Source: Oscillospiraceae bacterium (lineage in GTDB: Bacteria; Bacillota; Clostridia; Oscillospirales; Acutalibacteraceae). Taken from it: a stretch of 64,000 nt of DNA. The notes below the pieces were generated by a model, which saw only the letters and a program-made list of their open reading frames with translations, ran no database searches and had not been told where the DNA came from. Below are positions 44,814-53,489 of the stretch, in pieces. The stretch is from assembly GCA_015065845.1 (NCBI GenBank), contig SVPQ01000004.1:1-64000 (forward strand), in the 5' to 3' direction. Within the stretch, counting starts at the first letter, position 1, and each line of letters begins with the position of its first letter. The position numbers and the translations under genes were made by a program.

Positions 44814-44860
44814 AAAAGGAACAGTCAGACAACATAATCAGTTGTCTGACTGTTCCTTTT
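44814..44860. terminator. Terminator between GH2 and spoVM
   Basis: A perfect 20-bp stem (44814-44833 with 44841-44860, 7-base loop) ends in TTTT on either strand. It separates two convergent genes and can serve both. Confidence 0.88.
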
Positions 44861-44866
44861 ATGTAT

Positions 44867-44944
44867 TTAATCATCTTTTATTCCGAACATTAATTTCAAA
44901 ATACCTCTGAATGCCTTAGGACTACGCCAAACTACAACTTTCAT
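44867..44944 (-). CDS. spoVM: Stage V sporulation protein M (25 aa)
   Basis: A 25-codon minus-strand gene with GGAGT 9 bases before its ATG. The product begins MKVVVWRSPKAFRGI and ends LKLMFGIKDD. It aligns without gaps over most of its length to Bacillus SpoVM (26 aa), keeping Pro9, Lys10, Gly14, Ile15, Met19 and Gly21. SpoVM is an amphipathic helix that marks the convex forespore membrane and anchors SpoIVA for coat assembly. It follows rsgA by 53 bases, as spoVM lies downstream of prkC-rsgA in Bacillus, which supports the call. Confidence 0.9.
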   Translation of the reverse strand: MKVVVWRSPKAFRGILKLMFGIKDD

Positions 44945-44997
44945 AACTCTCACTCCTAATAAAGTTTACTACATAATATGAGAATTATTAAAAAATG

Positions 44998-45885
44998 TTA
45001 CAGCTGCCACTCCTTGATATTTTTAACTTCATTATACATTGTAATATAACTATTATGTCTGCTTGTGTGAATTTCACCATTTTCCACAGCTTCTACTATT
45101 TTGCAACCTTTATCAACAGTATGGGTACAACTCGAAAAACGACATTTACCCAAATAAGTATTGAATTCAGGGAAACAATACGGCAAATCATCTTTCATAA
45201 TCAATTCGCCGCTTTCAATATCCAAAGAGGAGAATCCCGGTGTATCAGCAACATAAAAATCCTGTATTTTATGAAGAGTAACATCTCTTGTGGTATGTCT
45301 ACCTCTTCCTAATTTACTGCTTACCTCGCCTGTTTCAATTGAAAAACGAGAATCAATACAATTTAAAAGTGAAGATTTGCCAACACCTGTATTCCCTGTA
45401 AAAACAGTAATACCACCTTTAATCATTGTTTTTACTGTTTCTACCCCTTCGCCTGTTTTACAACAAACTGAGCAGACATCAATTCCTGATTTTTTATAAA
45501 CTTCTTCAAGTTCTGTTGTATCACCTAAATCACTTTTAGAGAAAACTATACAAGGTTTTATATTTTTATTAACTGCAATAGCAGATAATCTATCAATAAC
45601 AGTAAGACTAGGCACTGGTTCTTTTACAGATGAAACAATAACTAATGTGTCAACATTGGCAACCGGAGGACGAACGAGAAAATTTTTGCGTTCCTCAATT
45701 TCATCTATTGTATTTTCACCATTTTCGCGAACGGTTATTAATACATTATCACCTGCCAATGGTGATATTTTTTTCTTTCTGAAAGCACCGCGTGCTTTAC
45801 ATTCATAAATATCACCATCAGCCTCTATATAATAAAAACCGCCTATACCTTTAATTATAATACCTTTTAAAACTTTTTCGGACAT
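44998..45885 (-). CDS. rsgA: Small ribosomal subunit biogenesis GTPase RsgA
   Basis: A 295-aa circularly permuted GTPase acting on 30S maturation. The OB-fold N-terminus (residues 1-70) is followed by the permuted G motifs: FSKSDL (G4), then GNTGVGKSSLLNCI (G1) and ADTPGFSSLD (G3). The zinc domain has CRFSSCTHTVDKGCKI. The ATG at 45885 overlaps the prkC stop by one base, so PrkC and RsgA are coupled. Confidence 0.95.
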   Translation of the reverse strand: MSEKVLKGIIIKGIGGFYYIEADGDIYECKARGAFRKKKISPLAGDNVLITVRENGENTIDEIEERKNFLVRPPVANVDTLVIVSSVKEPVPSLTVIDRLSAIAVNKNIKPCIVFSKSDLGDTTELEEVYKKSGIDVCSVCCKTGEGVETVKTMIKGGITVFTGNTGVGKSSLLNCIDSRFSIETGEVSSKLGRGRHTTRDVTLHKIQDFYVADTPGFSSLDIESGELIMKDDLPYCFPEFNTYLGKCRFSSCTHTVDKGCKIVEAVENGEIHTSRHNSYITMYNEVKNIKEWQL

Positions 45886-48176
45886 CAATTTACGCCTTCC
45901 AAATCATTAACTGAGTTATCAACTGAACTTGTTTCTTCACTCATACCTTTAGAGACAGTTAAAACAATAGTCGTACTTGCATCGACATGAGGTGCCGATT
46001 CAAATGAAGGTGACTGACCGATAACTGTTCCCTCAGGTTGGGAACTTATTTCACGATTAATCTGAATACTTTTATAACCAAGATTATTAAGGGCTGTTAT
46101 TGCATCCAACTCACCCATACCAATAACATTTTTATAGAACGCAACAACATAAGTATTTGCATTTGAAATTCTTACATTGTCTTTTGTAAAATCACCTATT
46201 GCTTCATAATAAAGGCAATTATCAATATAAATCTTAATTTCAGATTTCGCTGTATTACCTTTAATACTCACTGCATAAGTTGAATAAGAATCTGTGTCGA
46301 TAAGCTGATTGAATGTTTCACTACCATCTACAGTCGCTCTGACGCTTAACACTCCAACATTTGCAGGTAAATTAATACTTACTTCACTTGAAACATAACC
46401 TGAACTGATTGTAATAATAACGGAATCGCCTTTTCTTACAGGTGAACCATCTGCCGGCGACTGACTTACAACGTAATTTGTGGCAATACTACTGTCAACA
46501 GTTTCAATTTTAGAAACTACAAGTTCATTTTTTTCAATTAAAAGCTTTGCCTCTTCTAAAGATAAACCTTCTAAAGTAGGCATTTTAAACTGTGTATCTG
46601 CACTTGTATCAACTGCATAATAAACTGTAATTGTTGAACCCTCTAATACACTTGTGTTAGCAGCTGGGTTAGTACTTATAACATTACCAACTTGAACTGC
46701 ATCATTTTCTGTTGCTTGTAATGTTACAACAAACCCCATAGATTCAAGGGTATCTCGCGCAGCTTTATAGTTGTAATTTGTAAAATCTGGAATAATCTTA
46801 CCTTCACCTGATTTTGCAACATAAAGTTTTACAACACCACCCTTAGCAAGTGACTCACCTGCTTTTGGATCCTGGTCGGTAACAGTACCTTCAGCGAAAT
46901 CAGAAGAAGCAACATAAACAACTTCAAATATATACACATCTTCATATTCAGGGTTATCGACTATCTCTTCAATATAATCAGCGCCAATAAAACTTGCTAC
47001 CTCGACTCTTCTACCACCGGGAGTTAAAGTGCCATTTTTAATAAATATACCCAACACAATCGCAAGTATCAATAAAAATGCAAAAACTACACCAAGAATA
47101 ACAGTAAAATTCTTTTTTGCAATTTTACTACTATCTACCTTTGTTCTTTCGTTAACTGGAGTTACCTTGCGTGGAGTTTCATTTTGATATTCTTCTTCAT
47201 AATTATTGTCTTCATAATCAGAAGGACGAATTGGTTTATATTCACCAGTTGGTTGTCTGTCAACAGGAATAGTCTTTTCTTGAATTTTACCAATATATCT
47301 TGTTGGCTCATCATCAACAAAATAATTCTGATAATCAAACTTGATATTAGGGTTCATTTTAAACTCTTCTAAATCAAGAAGCATTTCAGAAACAGACTGA
47401 TAACGATCACGGGTATTTTTCTGCATTGCTTTTAAAGTAATTTGTTCAAATCCAATTGGAATATCCGGATTAACACTTCTTAAAGGCTCTGCTTCAACCT
47501 GTAATTGCATAATAGCAATAGCAACTGCATTATCACCATCAAACGGCAATTTACCTGTAAGCATTTCATAAAGAACAACGCCTACCGAATAGATGTCAGC
47601 CTTTTCATCGGTAAGTTGACCCTTAGCTTGTTCAGGACTTATATAATGAACAGAACCAATAGCCTTTTCTGTTATTGTTCTTGTTTCTCCACGACTGAAT
47701 CTTGCAATACCAAAATCAGTAACTTTTATAAGACCATTATCAAGAAGCATTATATTCTGCGGTTTAATATCGCGATGAACAATACCTTTATCGTGAGCGT
47801 GTTGAAGTGCTCTTAAAATCTGAATTACAAAAAATAAAGCTTCGTTCCAGTTTACAACACCACATTGTTCAATATACTCTTTGAGAGTAATACCCTCAAC
47901 ATGCTCCATAACAATGTATTGCAATCTATCACCGAAACTGACATCATAAACCTTAACGATGTTAGGATGAGAAAGAATTGCAATTGCTTTAGATTCATTT
48001 TTAAATCTGCGTCTGAATTCTTCTTTTGCCAAATATTCCTCTTTTAAAACCTTAACCGCAACGATTCTATCATCAATACTATCGTAGGCTTTGTAAACTA
48101 CCGCCATACCGCCTACACCGATAATATCCTGAATTTCGTAACGACCGTCTAATCTTTTACCAACATAATTTTCCAT
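45885..48176 (-). CDS. prkC: Ser/Thr protein kinase PrkC with PASTA domains
   Basis: A 763-aa transmembrane kinase. The kinase domain (1-270) shows GVGGMAVVYKAYD, VAVKVLK, HRDIKPQNIMLLD, DFGIARFSRG and GSVHYISPEQAKG. A transmembrane helix lies near 365-387 (FTVILGVVFAFLLILAIVLG). Outside are four PASTA repeats that bind peptidoglycan fragments, the last separated from the third by an extra ~85-residue strand-rich stretch. It senses muropeptides and controls germination and growth. ATG 48176 is chosen (GAGGG upstream); a longer frame would overlap prpC. Confidence 0.95.
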   Translation of the reverse strand: MENYVGKRLDGRYEIQDIIGVGGMAVVYKAYDSIDDRIVAVKVLKEEYLAKEEFRRRFKNESKAIAILSHPNIVKVYDVSFGDRLQYIVMEHVEGITLKEYIEQCGVVNWNEALFFVIQILRALQHAHDKGIVHRDIKPQNIMLLDNGLIKVTDFGIARFSRGETRTITEKAIGSVHYISPEQAKGQLTDEKADIYSVGVVLYEMLTGKLPFDGDNAVAIAIMQLQVEAEPLRSVNPDIPIGFEQITLKAMQKNTRDRYQSVSEMLLDLEEFKMNPNIKFDYQNYFVDDEPTRYIGKIQEKTIPVDRQPTGEYKPIRPSDYEDNNYEEEYQNETPRKVTPVNERTKVDSSKIAKKNFTVILGVVFAFLLILAIVLGIFIKNGTLTPGGRRVEVASFIGADYIEEIVDNPEYEDVYIFEVVYVASSDFAEGTVTDQDPKAGESLAKGGVVKLYVAKSGEGKIIPDFTNYNYKAARDTLESMGFVVTLQATENDAVQVGNVISTNPAANTSVLEGSTITVYYAVDTSADTQFKMPTLEGLSLEEAKLLIEKNELVVSKIETVDSSIATNYVVSQSPADGSPVRKGDSVIITISSGYVSSEVSINLPANVGVLSVRATVDGSETFNQLIDTDSYSTYAVSIKGNTAKSEIKIYIDNCLYYEAIGDFTKDNVRISNANTYVVAFYKNVIGMGELDAITALNNLGYKSIQINREISSQPEGTVIGQSPSFESAPHVDASTTIVLTVSKGMSEETSSVDNSVNDLEGVN

Positions 48177-48180
48177 AACA

Positions 48181-48906
48181 TCAACCCTCAACAGTTACTA
48201 CTGTTATATTATCCTTTCCCCCAGCATTATTTGCCATATCCAAGAGCAATCTGGCAGGTTCTTCAATATCCGGGTTACTAATAATATCAAACATTTCGAT
48301 ATCTGAAATATATTCATAAAGACCATCTGTACAAATTAAAATTTTCTGACCTTGATTTATCGGAATAATCTCAACATCAATATCAACCTCAGAACTGACA
48401 CCAACAGCACGGGTTATAACATTTCTGTCAGGATGTGTTTTTGCTTGTTCCGGAGTAATACGACCAATATCAATAAGATACTGAACAACTGAGTGGTCAC
48501 GGGTAATCTGCTTTATTTCATCAGAAATAAAATATGCACGACTGTCACCAACATGAGCAACTGCAGCAAAACCATTTAATACAACAACTGCAACAACGGT
48601 AGTACCCATACCCAGATATTCTTTATTTTCCTGAGCAGTTTCAAAAACTTTTATGTTTGCGGCAGTAATAGCAGAAACCAGTAAATTTTTCACAGATTTC
48701 ATACTCATATTTTTACGGTAACCTTTTTCTATATGTTTTGAAACCTCGTTAACGCAGATTTCACTTGCAATCTGGCCACCTTTTACGCCACCCATACCAT
48801 CACAGACAACAGCCCATGCGCCACTATCTTTAAAAAAACCTGTTTTATAAGCATCCTGATTCATCTCACGAACCCTGCCTGTATCTGTATAAGATTTAAT
48901 TTTCAC
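48181..48906 (-). CDS. prpC: PP2C-type protein phosphatase PrpC
   Basis: A 241-aa metal-dependent phosphatase that reverses PrkC phosphorylation. Motifs include GRVREMNQDAY, VCDGMGGVKGGQIAS, VAHVGDSRAYFI, ITRDHSVV and ILICTDGLYEYISD. I chose GTG 48906 because GAGGTG lies 6 bases upstream; the preceding in-frame GTG is part of that site. It overlaps the end of rlmN by 11 bases and is 4 bases before prkC. Confidence 0.95.
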   Translation of the reverse strand: MKIKSYTDTGRVREMNQDAYKTGFFKDSGAWAVVCDGMGGVKGGQIASEICVNEVSKHIEKGYRKNMSMKSVKNLLVSAITAANIKVFETAQENKEYLGMGTTVVAVVVLNGFAAVAHVGDSRAYFISDEIKQITRDHSVVQYLIDIGRITPEQAKTHPDRNVITRAVGVSSEVDIDVEIIPINQGQKILICTDGLYEYISDIEMFDIISNPDIEEPARLLLDMANNAGGKDNITVVTVEG

Positions 48907-49954
48907 TGCGTTCACCTCGCGTTTCTGATAGTTTTTCTCGTCTTAACTGACCACAAGAAGCGTTTATATCACTACCTAATGTTCTTCTTATAGTAACAGT
49001 AAGACCATTTTTTTCTAATATTTCTTTAAAAGCATTGATGTTATTATCATCACTTCGCTCGTGTCCTTTTTCAGGCACTTCGTTAGCAGGAATCAAATTA
49101 ACATGACATAAAAAACCTTTCAATTTTTTGGAAAGTTCTCTTGCACATTCAGGTGTGTCATTAACGCCCTTAATCATAGCATATTCAAAAGAAATTCGCC
49201 TTGAAGTTTTATCAGCATAATTTTTACACGCTTTTAAAAGTTCATCAACATCCCATTTATTATTCACAGGCATTATTTTTGACCTTATTTCGTTATTTGG
49301 TGCATGTAAAGAAACTGATAATGTCAGTTGCAAATTCAAATCAAGCAAATCATATATCCTTGGTACAATGCCACTTGTAGAAAGTGAAATATGGCGCATA
49401 CCGATATTAAGTCCATTTTCATCCGAAACAAGTTTTAAAAACTTAATAACATTATCGTAATTGTCAAGTGGCTCGCCCATCCCCATTAACACAATTCTAG
49501 AAATTCTTATGCCTAAATCACGCTGTGCGGCATAAATCTGCCCTAAAATTTCAGATGGTGATAATTGTCTTTTAAATCCACCAATACCTGATGCACAGAA
49601 CGAACAACCCATTTTGCACCCAACCTGAGTTGAAACACAAATTGTAAGTCCGTACTTATAATCCATAACCACACATTCAAGGTATTCATCATCCGGTAAC
49701 TTAAAAAGATATTTCACTGTATTATCATACCTTGAAACCAATTTTTTTTCAATAGAACAACTAAAAATTACAAAATTGTCATTTAATTTATCTTGCAGTT
49801 GCTTACCAATATTAGTCATTTCATAAAAAGATATTGCACCTTTTTTATGTATCCAGTCATAAATTTGCGTTGCTCTGAATTGTGGTAATCCTAGTTCTTT
49901 AATTTGTTCTTTTAATTCATCAAGAGAATATGATGCTATGTCGCGTTTTTCCAT
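48896..49954 (-). CDS. rlmN: 23S rRNA (adenine2503-C2)/tRNA methyltransferase RlmN
   Basis: A 352-aa radical-SAM enzyme. The cluster motif is GCKMGCSFCASGIGGFKRQL; TQVGC before it and the C-terminal methylated cysteine (NASCGQLR, about residue 338) complete the site. It methylates A2503 in 23S rRNA and A37 in some tRNAs. It lies 10 bases after rsmB. Confidence 0.96.
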   Translation of the reverse strand: MEKRDIASYSLDELKEQIKELGLPQFRATQIYDWIHKKGAISFYEMTNIGKQLQDKLNDNFVIFSCSIEKKLVSRYDNTVKYLFKLPDDEYLECVVMDYKYGLTICVSTQVGCKMGCSFCASGIGGFKRQLSPSEILGQIYAAQRDLGIRISRIVLMGMGEPLDNYDNVIKFLKLVSDENGLNIGMRHISLSTSGIVPRIYDLLDLNLQLTLSVSLHAPNNEIRSKIMPVNNKWDVDELLKACKNYADKTSRRISFEYAMIKGVNDTPECARELSKKLKGFLCHVNLIPANEVPEKGHERSDDNNINAFKEILEKNGLTVTIRRTLGSDINASCGQLRREKLSETRGERSEN

Positions 49955-49964
49955 ATATTTTTGT

Positions 49965-51281
49965 CTATATCCTTATAAATTTTGCTATAAAAAATCCGTC
50001 ACAATTATTTATATGCGGTGTTAAAGTCAGGTAATCACCTTCGTCAATACATCTCTCTATGTCAGGTGCAACCTTAACAGTTTCAAAATTTTTGTTTTCT
50101 TTTAAAAACCAATCGCAGACTTTTCTGTTTTCATTAGGATTGATTGAACAAGTTGAATAAATAAGTATTCCGCCTTTTTTTACATACTGTGAAGCAGTCA
50201 TTAAAATTTGTTTTTGAATAGGAATCAAATCTTTAATTTCATCAAGTGATTTATATTTAATTTCGGGTTTTTTACCAATAATTCCTAATCCAGAGCACGG
50301 AACATCACACAAAACACAGTCTGCATTTGTGAAATCTTCATTGAAAACTGTTGCATCGTTTTCAGTTGGTTTTATACAGGTTAGCCCTAATCTTTCGGCT
50401 CCAGACTTAATTAGTTGAACTCTGTGTGAATGTATATCACATGAATATATTGCACCTTTATTATTCATATACTGTGCGGCGGTAAAACTTTTACCGCCAG
50501 GTGCACTGCAAATATCAATAAATTTATCATTTTCTTTAAGGCCTAACTCTGAAACACAAATTTGTGAAGATATATCTTCTACATAAAAAAGGCCATTTTT
50601 ATAGGCATCAAGCTCATAAACAGCACCGTTAGTTTCAAGAATCAGTGCGTTTTTAAAAAAGGTCTTTTTTGCAACAATATTTTCTTCTTCTAAAATATCA
50701 ATTAATTCATCTTCAGTTGTTTTTAATGTGTTTACTCTTATTGTTATTTCTTTTGAATTCAGCGCAGATTTTAAAATCATTTCAGCATTTTCTTCGTTAT
50801 AATGATAATTCAGGAATTTTACTAGCTCAAGCGGTACAGAATAAATAACAGACACTCGCTCCTCTCCCTGCAAAGACTCTAAAATTCTTTTTCCGCTTTC
50901 TGAAACTTTTCTTAAAACTGCATTAACAAGACCTGCCGCAAAATCACATTTATTGTTTTTTGCTAACAGAACACTTTCGTTTACCGCGGCAGAATCAGGT
51001 ATTTTATCCATAAACAAAATCTGATATGTACCAAGACGCAAAATAACAAGTATTTCAGGTTTAAGTTTTTTTAATGGTTGCTTGAGAAATTTTGAAAAAA
51101 CAAAATCAAGCGTAATTTTTCGCTCTGTAACACCATAAACCAACCTTGAAATAAAAGCACAATCAGTGCTGTCAAGGGAATAAGCCTTAACAGCACTGTC
51201 TAATGCGATATTAGAGTATGCTTTGTCCTTTTCAATTTTTAACAATGTTAAAAATGCTACTTGTCTTGCAGTAATACTCAT
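49965..51281 (-). CDS. rsmB: 16S rRNA (cytosine967-C5)-methyltransferase RsmB
   Basis: A 438-aa m5C methyltransferase. The N-terminal NusB-like domain (1-140) precedes the SAM-binding site DICSAPGGKSFTAAQYM, and the catalytic cysteines are in DVPCSGLGIIGKKPE and YSTCSINPNEN. It has all the Sun/Fmu features. Its ATG overlaps the metallopeptidase stop (ATGA). Confidence 0.95.
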   Translation of the reverse strand: MSITARQVAFLTLLKIEKDKAYSNIALDSAVKAYSLDSTDCAFISRLVYGVTERKITLDFVFSKFLKQPLKKLKPEILVILRLGTYQILFMDKIPDSAAVNESVLLAKNNKCDFAAGLVNAVLRKVSESGKRILESLQGEERVSVIYSVPLELVKFLNYHYNEENAEMILKSALNSKEITIRVNTLKTTEDELIDILEEENIVAKKTFFKNALILETNGAVYELDAYKNGLFYVEDISSQICVSELGLKENDKFIDICSAPGGKSFTAAQYMNNKGAIYSCDIHSHRVQLIKSGAERLGLTCIKPTENDATVFNEDFTNADCVLCDVPCSGLGIIGKKPEIKYKSLDEIKDLIPIQKQILMTASQYVKKGGILIYSTCSINPNENRKVCDWFLKENKNFETVKVAPDIERCIDEGDYLTLTPHINNCDGFFIAKFIRI

Positions 51282-51979
51282 CTTCTTCTGTTACCGCCAA
51301 ATCGTAATATCAGTCTTAAAAGTTGCGCAAGACTCATTGCAAGTGAAGCGACATAAGTCATTGCTGCCATTTTCAAAACTTTAGAAGCACCCTGTTTTTC
51401 TTCGTAAGAAAGAATTCCGGTTGACTCAATTACATTAATTGCTCTGTTACTTGCATTAAATTCAACAGGTAAAGTAATGAACTGAAAAATTGCTGTAAAT
51501 GCAAAGAAACCGATACCAACCCAGATTAATGGTTCAAAAGCAAGAAATAATCCTAACAATAATAACGGAATGGAAAGTTTGGAACCAAGATTGCAAACTG
51601 GCAAAATTGAATTCCTTATTTTAATCGGGACATATTTTTCAGCATACTGAGCAGCGTGACCCGCTTCGTGACAAGCAACACCAACCGCGGCAATTGAGGG
51701 ATTGTTATAAACTGCGTCAGAAAGTTTTATAACCTTATTAATCGGGTCATAGCAGTCCGTAAGATTACCATTTATATGCTCTATTCTTACATCCTGTATA
51801 TTGTAATATCTTAAAACCATATCAGCGGCCTGAGCCCCCGTTATATTACGCATATTCCCTGTTTTTGAGTACTTTTTGAATGTTGAATTGAGTTTTGATT
51901 GAATAATTAATGAAACAATTAAAACGGGTACAACTAAAATAAAATAATAAATATCAAAGTAGAATCCACCAAAATACAA
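51278..51979 (-). CDS. Zinc metallopeptidase, YugP-like membrane protein
   Basis: A 233-aa protein with the zinc motif ACHEAGHAAQYAEK (about residue 115), membrane helices near the start (YYFILVVPVLIVSLI) and three more after the motif. It matches the Zn-peptidase-2 (YugP) family of neutral metallopeptidases, found in the same place between rsmB and fmt in many Clostridia. Substrate unknown. TTG 51979 is chosen, 8 bases after GGAGG. Confidence 0.88.
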   Translation of the reverse strand: MYFGGFYFDIYYFILVVPVLIVSLIIQSKLNSTFKKYSKTGNMRNITGAQAADMVLRYYNIQDVRIEHINGNLTDCYDPINKVIKLSDAVYNNPSIAAVGVACHEAGHAAQYAEKYVPIKIRNSILPVCNLGSKLSIPLLLLGLFLAFEPLIWVGIGFFAFTAIFQFITLPVEFNASNRAINVIESTGILSYEEKQGASKVLKMAAMTYVASLAMSLAQLLRLILRFGGNRRR

Positions 51980-52053
51980 TTTTGCCACCTCCAAATTAAG
52001 ATAATATTACAAAATAATAATTAAGAATTTAGCAAATAATTATTAATGAAGTT

Positions 52054-52986
52054 TTAATTTTCAAAAATTGTTCCATCAGTTAATTTATTACCTCGGGAAA
52101 AATCAATTGCAGACATTCTTTTCTTTCCTTCCAACTGAACTTCTGTTATTAAAATTGCGTTTTTATCACCACATACAACAATAATACCCTCTTTAGATGG
52201 AAAGACACTACCAGCTGGTTTGTCAAATTCTTTATTTAATAAACGAGAACGGAATAATTTTAAATTTTTACCTTCATAAACTGTAAGAGCAACTGGCCAT
52301 GGGTCAAGTCCTCTTATTTTATTATGCACTTCCAAAGCAGATAAATTCCAATCAATTTTTGAAAGTGATTTATCAAGCATTTTTGCATAAGAACTTTTAC
52401 TGTCATCTTGTTTTACCGGTGTCAAATCACCTTTTTCTATAGCAACAAGCGTTTTCAAAAGAACATCCGAGCCTAAAACTGTAAGGCGCTCATATAAATC
52501 ACCAGAGGTTTCATTCTCGTCAATTTTTGTTTTTTCTACCAAAAGAATATCGCCTGTATCAAGACCTTCATTCATTTGCATTGATGTAACCCCTGCAAAT
52601 TCTTTGCCATCTAAAACAGACCACTGAATAGGAGCTGCACCTCTGTATTCAGGGAGAATTGAACCATGAATGTTTATGCAACCGTATTTTGCATATTCGA
52701 GAAAATCTTTTGGAAGAATTTTTCCATAAGCAACAACTATAACTACATCTGGTTTTAACTCTTCTAAAATTTTTACACCCTCACCATTTTTTAATGAATC
52801 AGGTTGAAAAACAGGAATATTATTTTCACATGCAACAACTTTTACTGGTGGCGGTGTTAGAATTACTTTTCTTCCAACAGGCTTGTCAGGTTGAGTAAAA
52901 ACACCAACTACCTCGTAATTATTGCTAATTAACGCTTCAAGTGGTTTTACTGCAAAATCAGGTGTACCCATATAAACAACTCTCAT
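52054..52986 (-). CDS. fmt: Methionyl-tRNA formyltransferase
   Basis: A 310-aa enzyme that formylates Met-tRNA-fMet using 10-formyl-THF. RVVYMGTPDFAVKPLEAL opens the domain; INIHGSILPEYRGAAPIQWS carries the catalytic Asn-His and the loop after it; TSMQMNEGLDTGDILL contains the Asp. The C-terminal tRNA-binding domain begins near 205. It lies 8 bases after def. Confidence 0.97.
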   Translation of the reverse strand: MRVVYMGTPDFAVKPLEALISNNYEVVGVFTQPDKPVGRKVILTPPPVKVVACENNIPVFQPDSLKNGEGVKILEELKPDVVIVVAYGKILPKDFLEYAKYGCINIHGSILPEYRGAAPIQWSVLDGKEFAGVTSMQMNEGLDTGDILLVEKTKIDENETSGDLYERLTVLGSDVLLKTLVAIEKGDLTPVKQDDSKSSYAKMLDKSLSKIDWNLSALEVHNKIRGLDPWPVALTVYEGKNLKLFRSRLLNKEFDKPAGSVFPSKEGIIVVCGDKNAILITEVQLEGKKRMSAIDFSRGNKLTDGTIFEN

Positions 52987-52994
52987 ACTCTCAC

Positions 52995-53477
52995 CTACTC
53001 AATTTCTTCAATTTTGCCTACTCTTTGAAGCATTGTACCTTCCAAAAGATTATCTTTATAAAGAATACCATCAAGATGGTCAATTTCGTGACAGAAGCAT
53101 CTTGCTTTTAATTCTTCTCCTTTATAAAGGCACCATTTACCTTCTCTGTTCTGTGCTTTAACTTGTACTGTCATAGGTCTTTTTACAGTACCACAAAGAC
53201 CAGGAAGTGAAAGGCAACCCTCTTCACCTATTTGCTCACCTTCAACCTTTGTTATTTCAGGGTTAATAAGTTCTAAAAGACCATCACCAACATCCATAAC
53301 AACAACTCGTCTTAAAACACCAACCTGTGGACCTGCAAGACCTACACCAGGAGCTTCGTACATAGTTTCTGCCATATCATCAAGCAACTCGAAAAGTCTG
53401 TCATTAAACTCAGTAACAGGACGGGCTTTTTTTCTTAAAATCGGGTCACCATCTTCACGAATATTTCTGATTGCCAT
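52995..53477 (-). CDS. def: Peptide deformylase
   Basis: A 160-aa metalloenzyme that removes the N-formyl group from new proteins. The three motifs are PGVGLAGPQVGV, EEGCLSLPG and CFCHEIDHLDGILY. It has normal length and lies 12 bases after priA and before fmt, an operon of N-terminal methionine processing. Confidence 0.97.
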   Translation of the reverse strand: MAIRNIREDGDPILRKKARPVTEFNDRLFELLDDMAETMYEAPGVGLAGPQVGVLRRVVVMDVGDGLLELINPEITKVEGEQIGEEGCLSLPGLCGTVKRPMTVQVKAQNREGKWCLYKGEELKARCFCHEIDHLDGILYKDNLLEGTMLQRVGKIEEIE

Positions 53478-53489
53478 AGAATTACCTCT

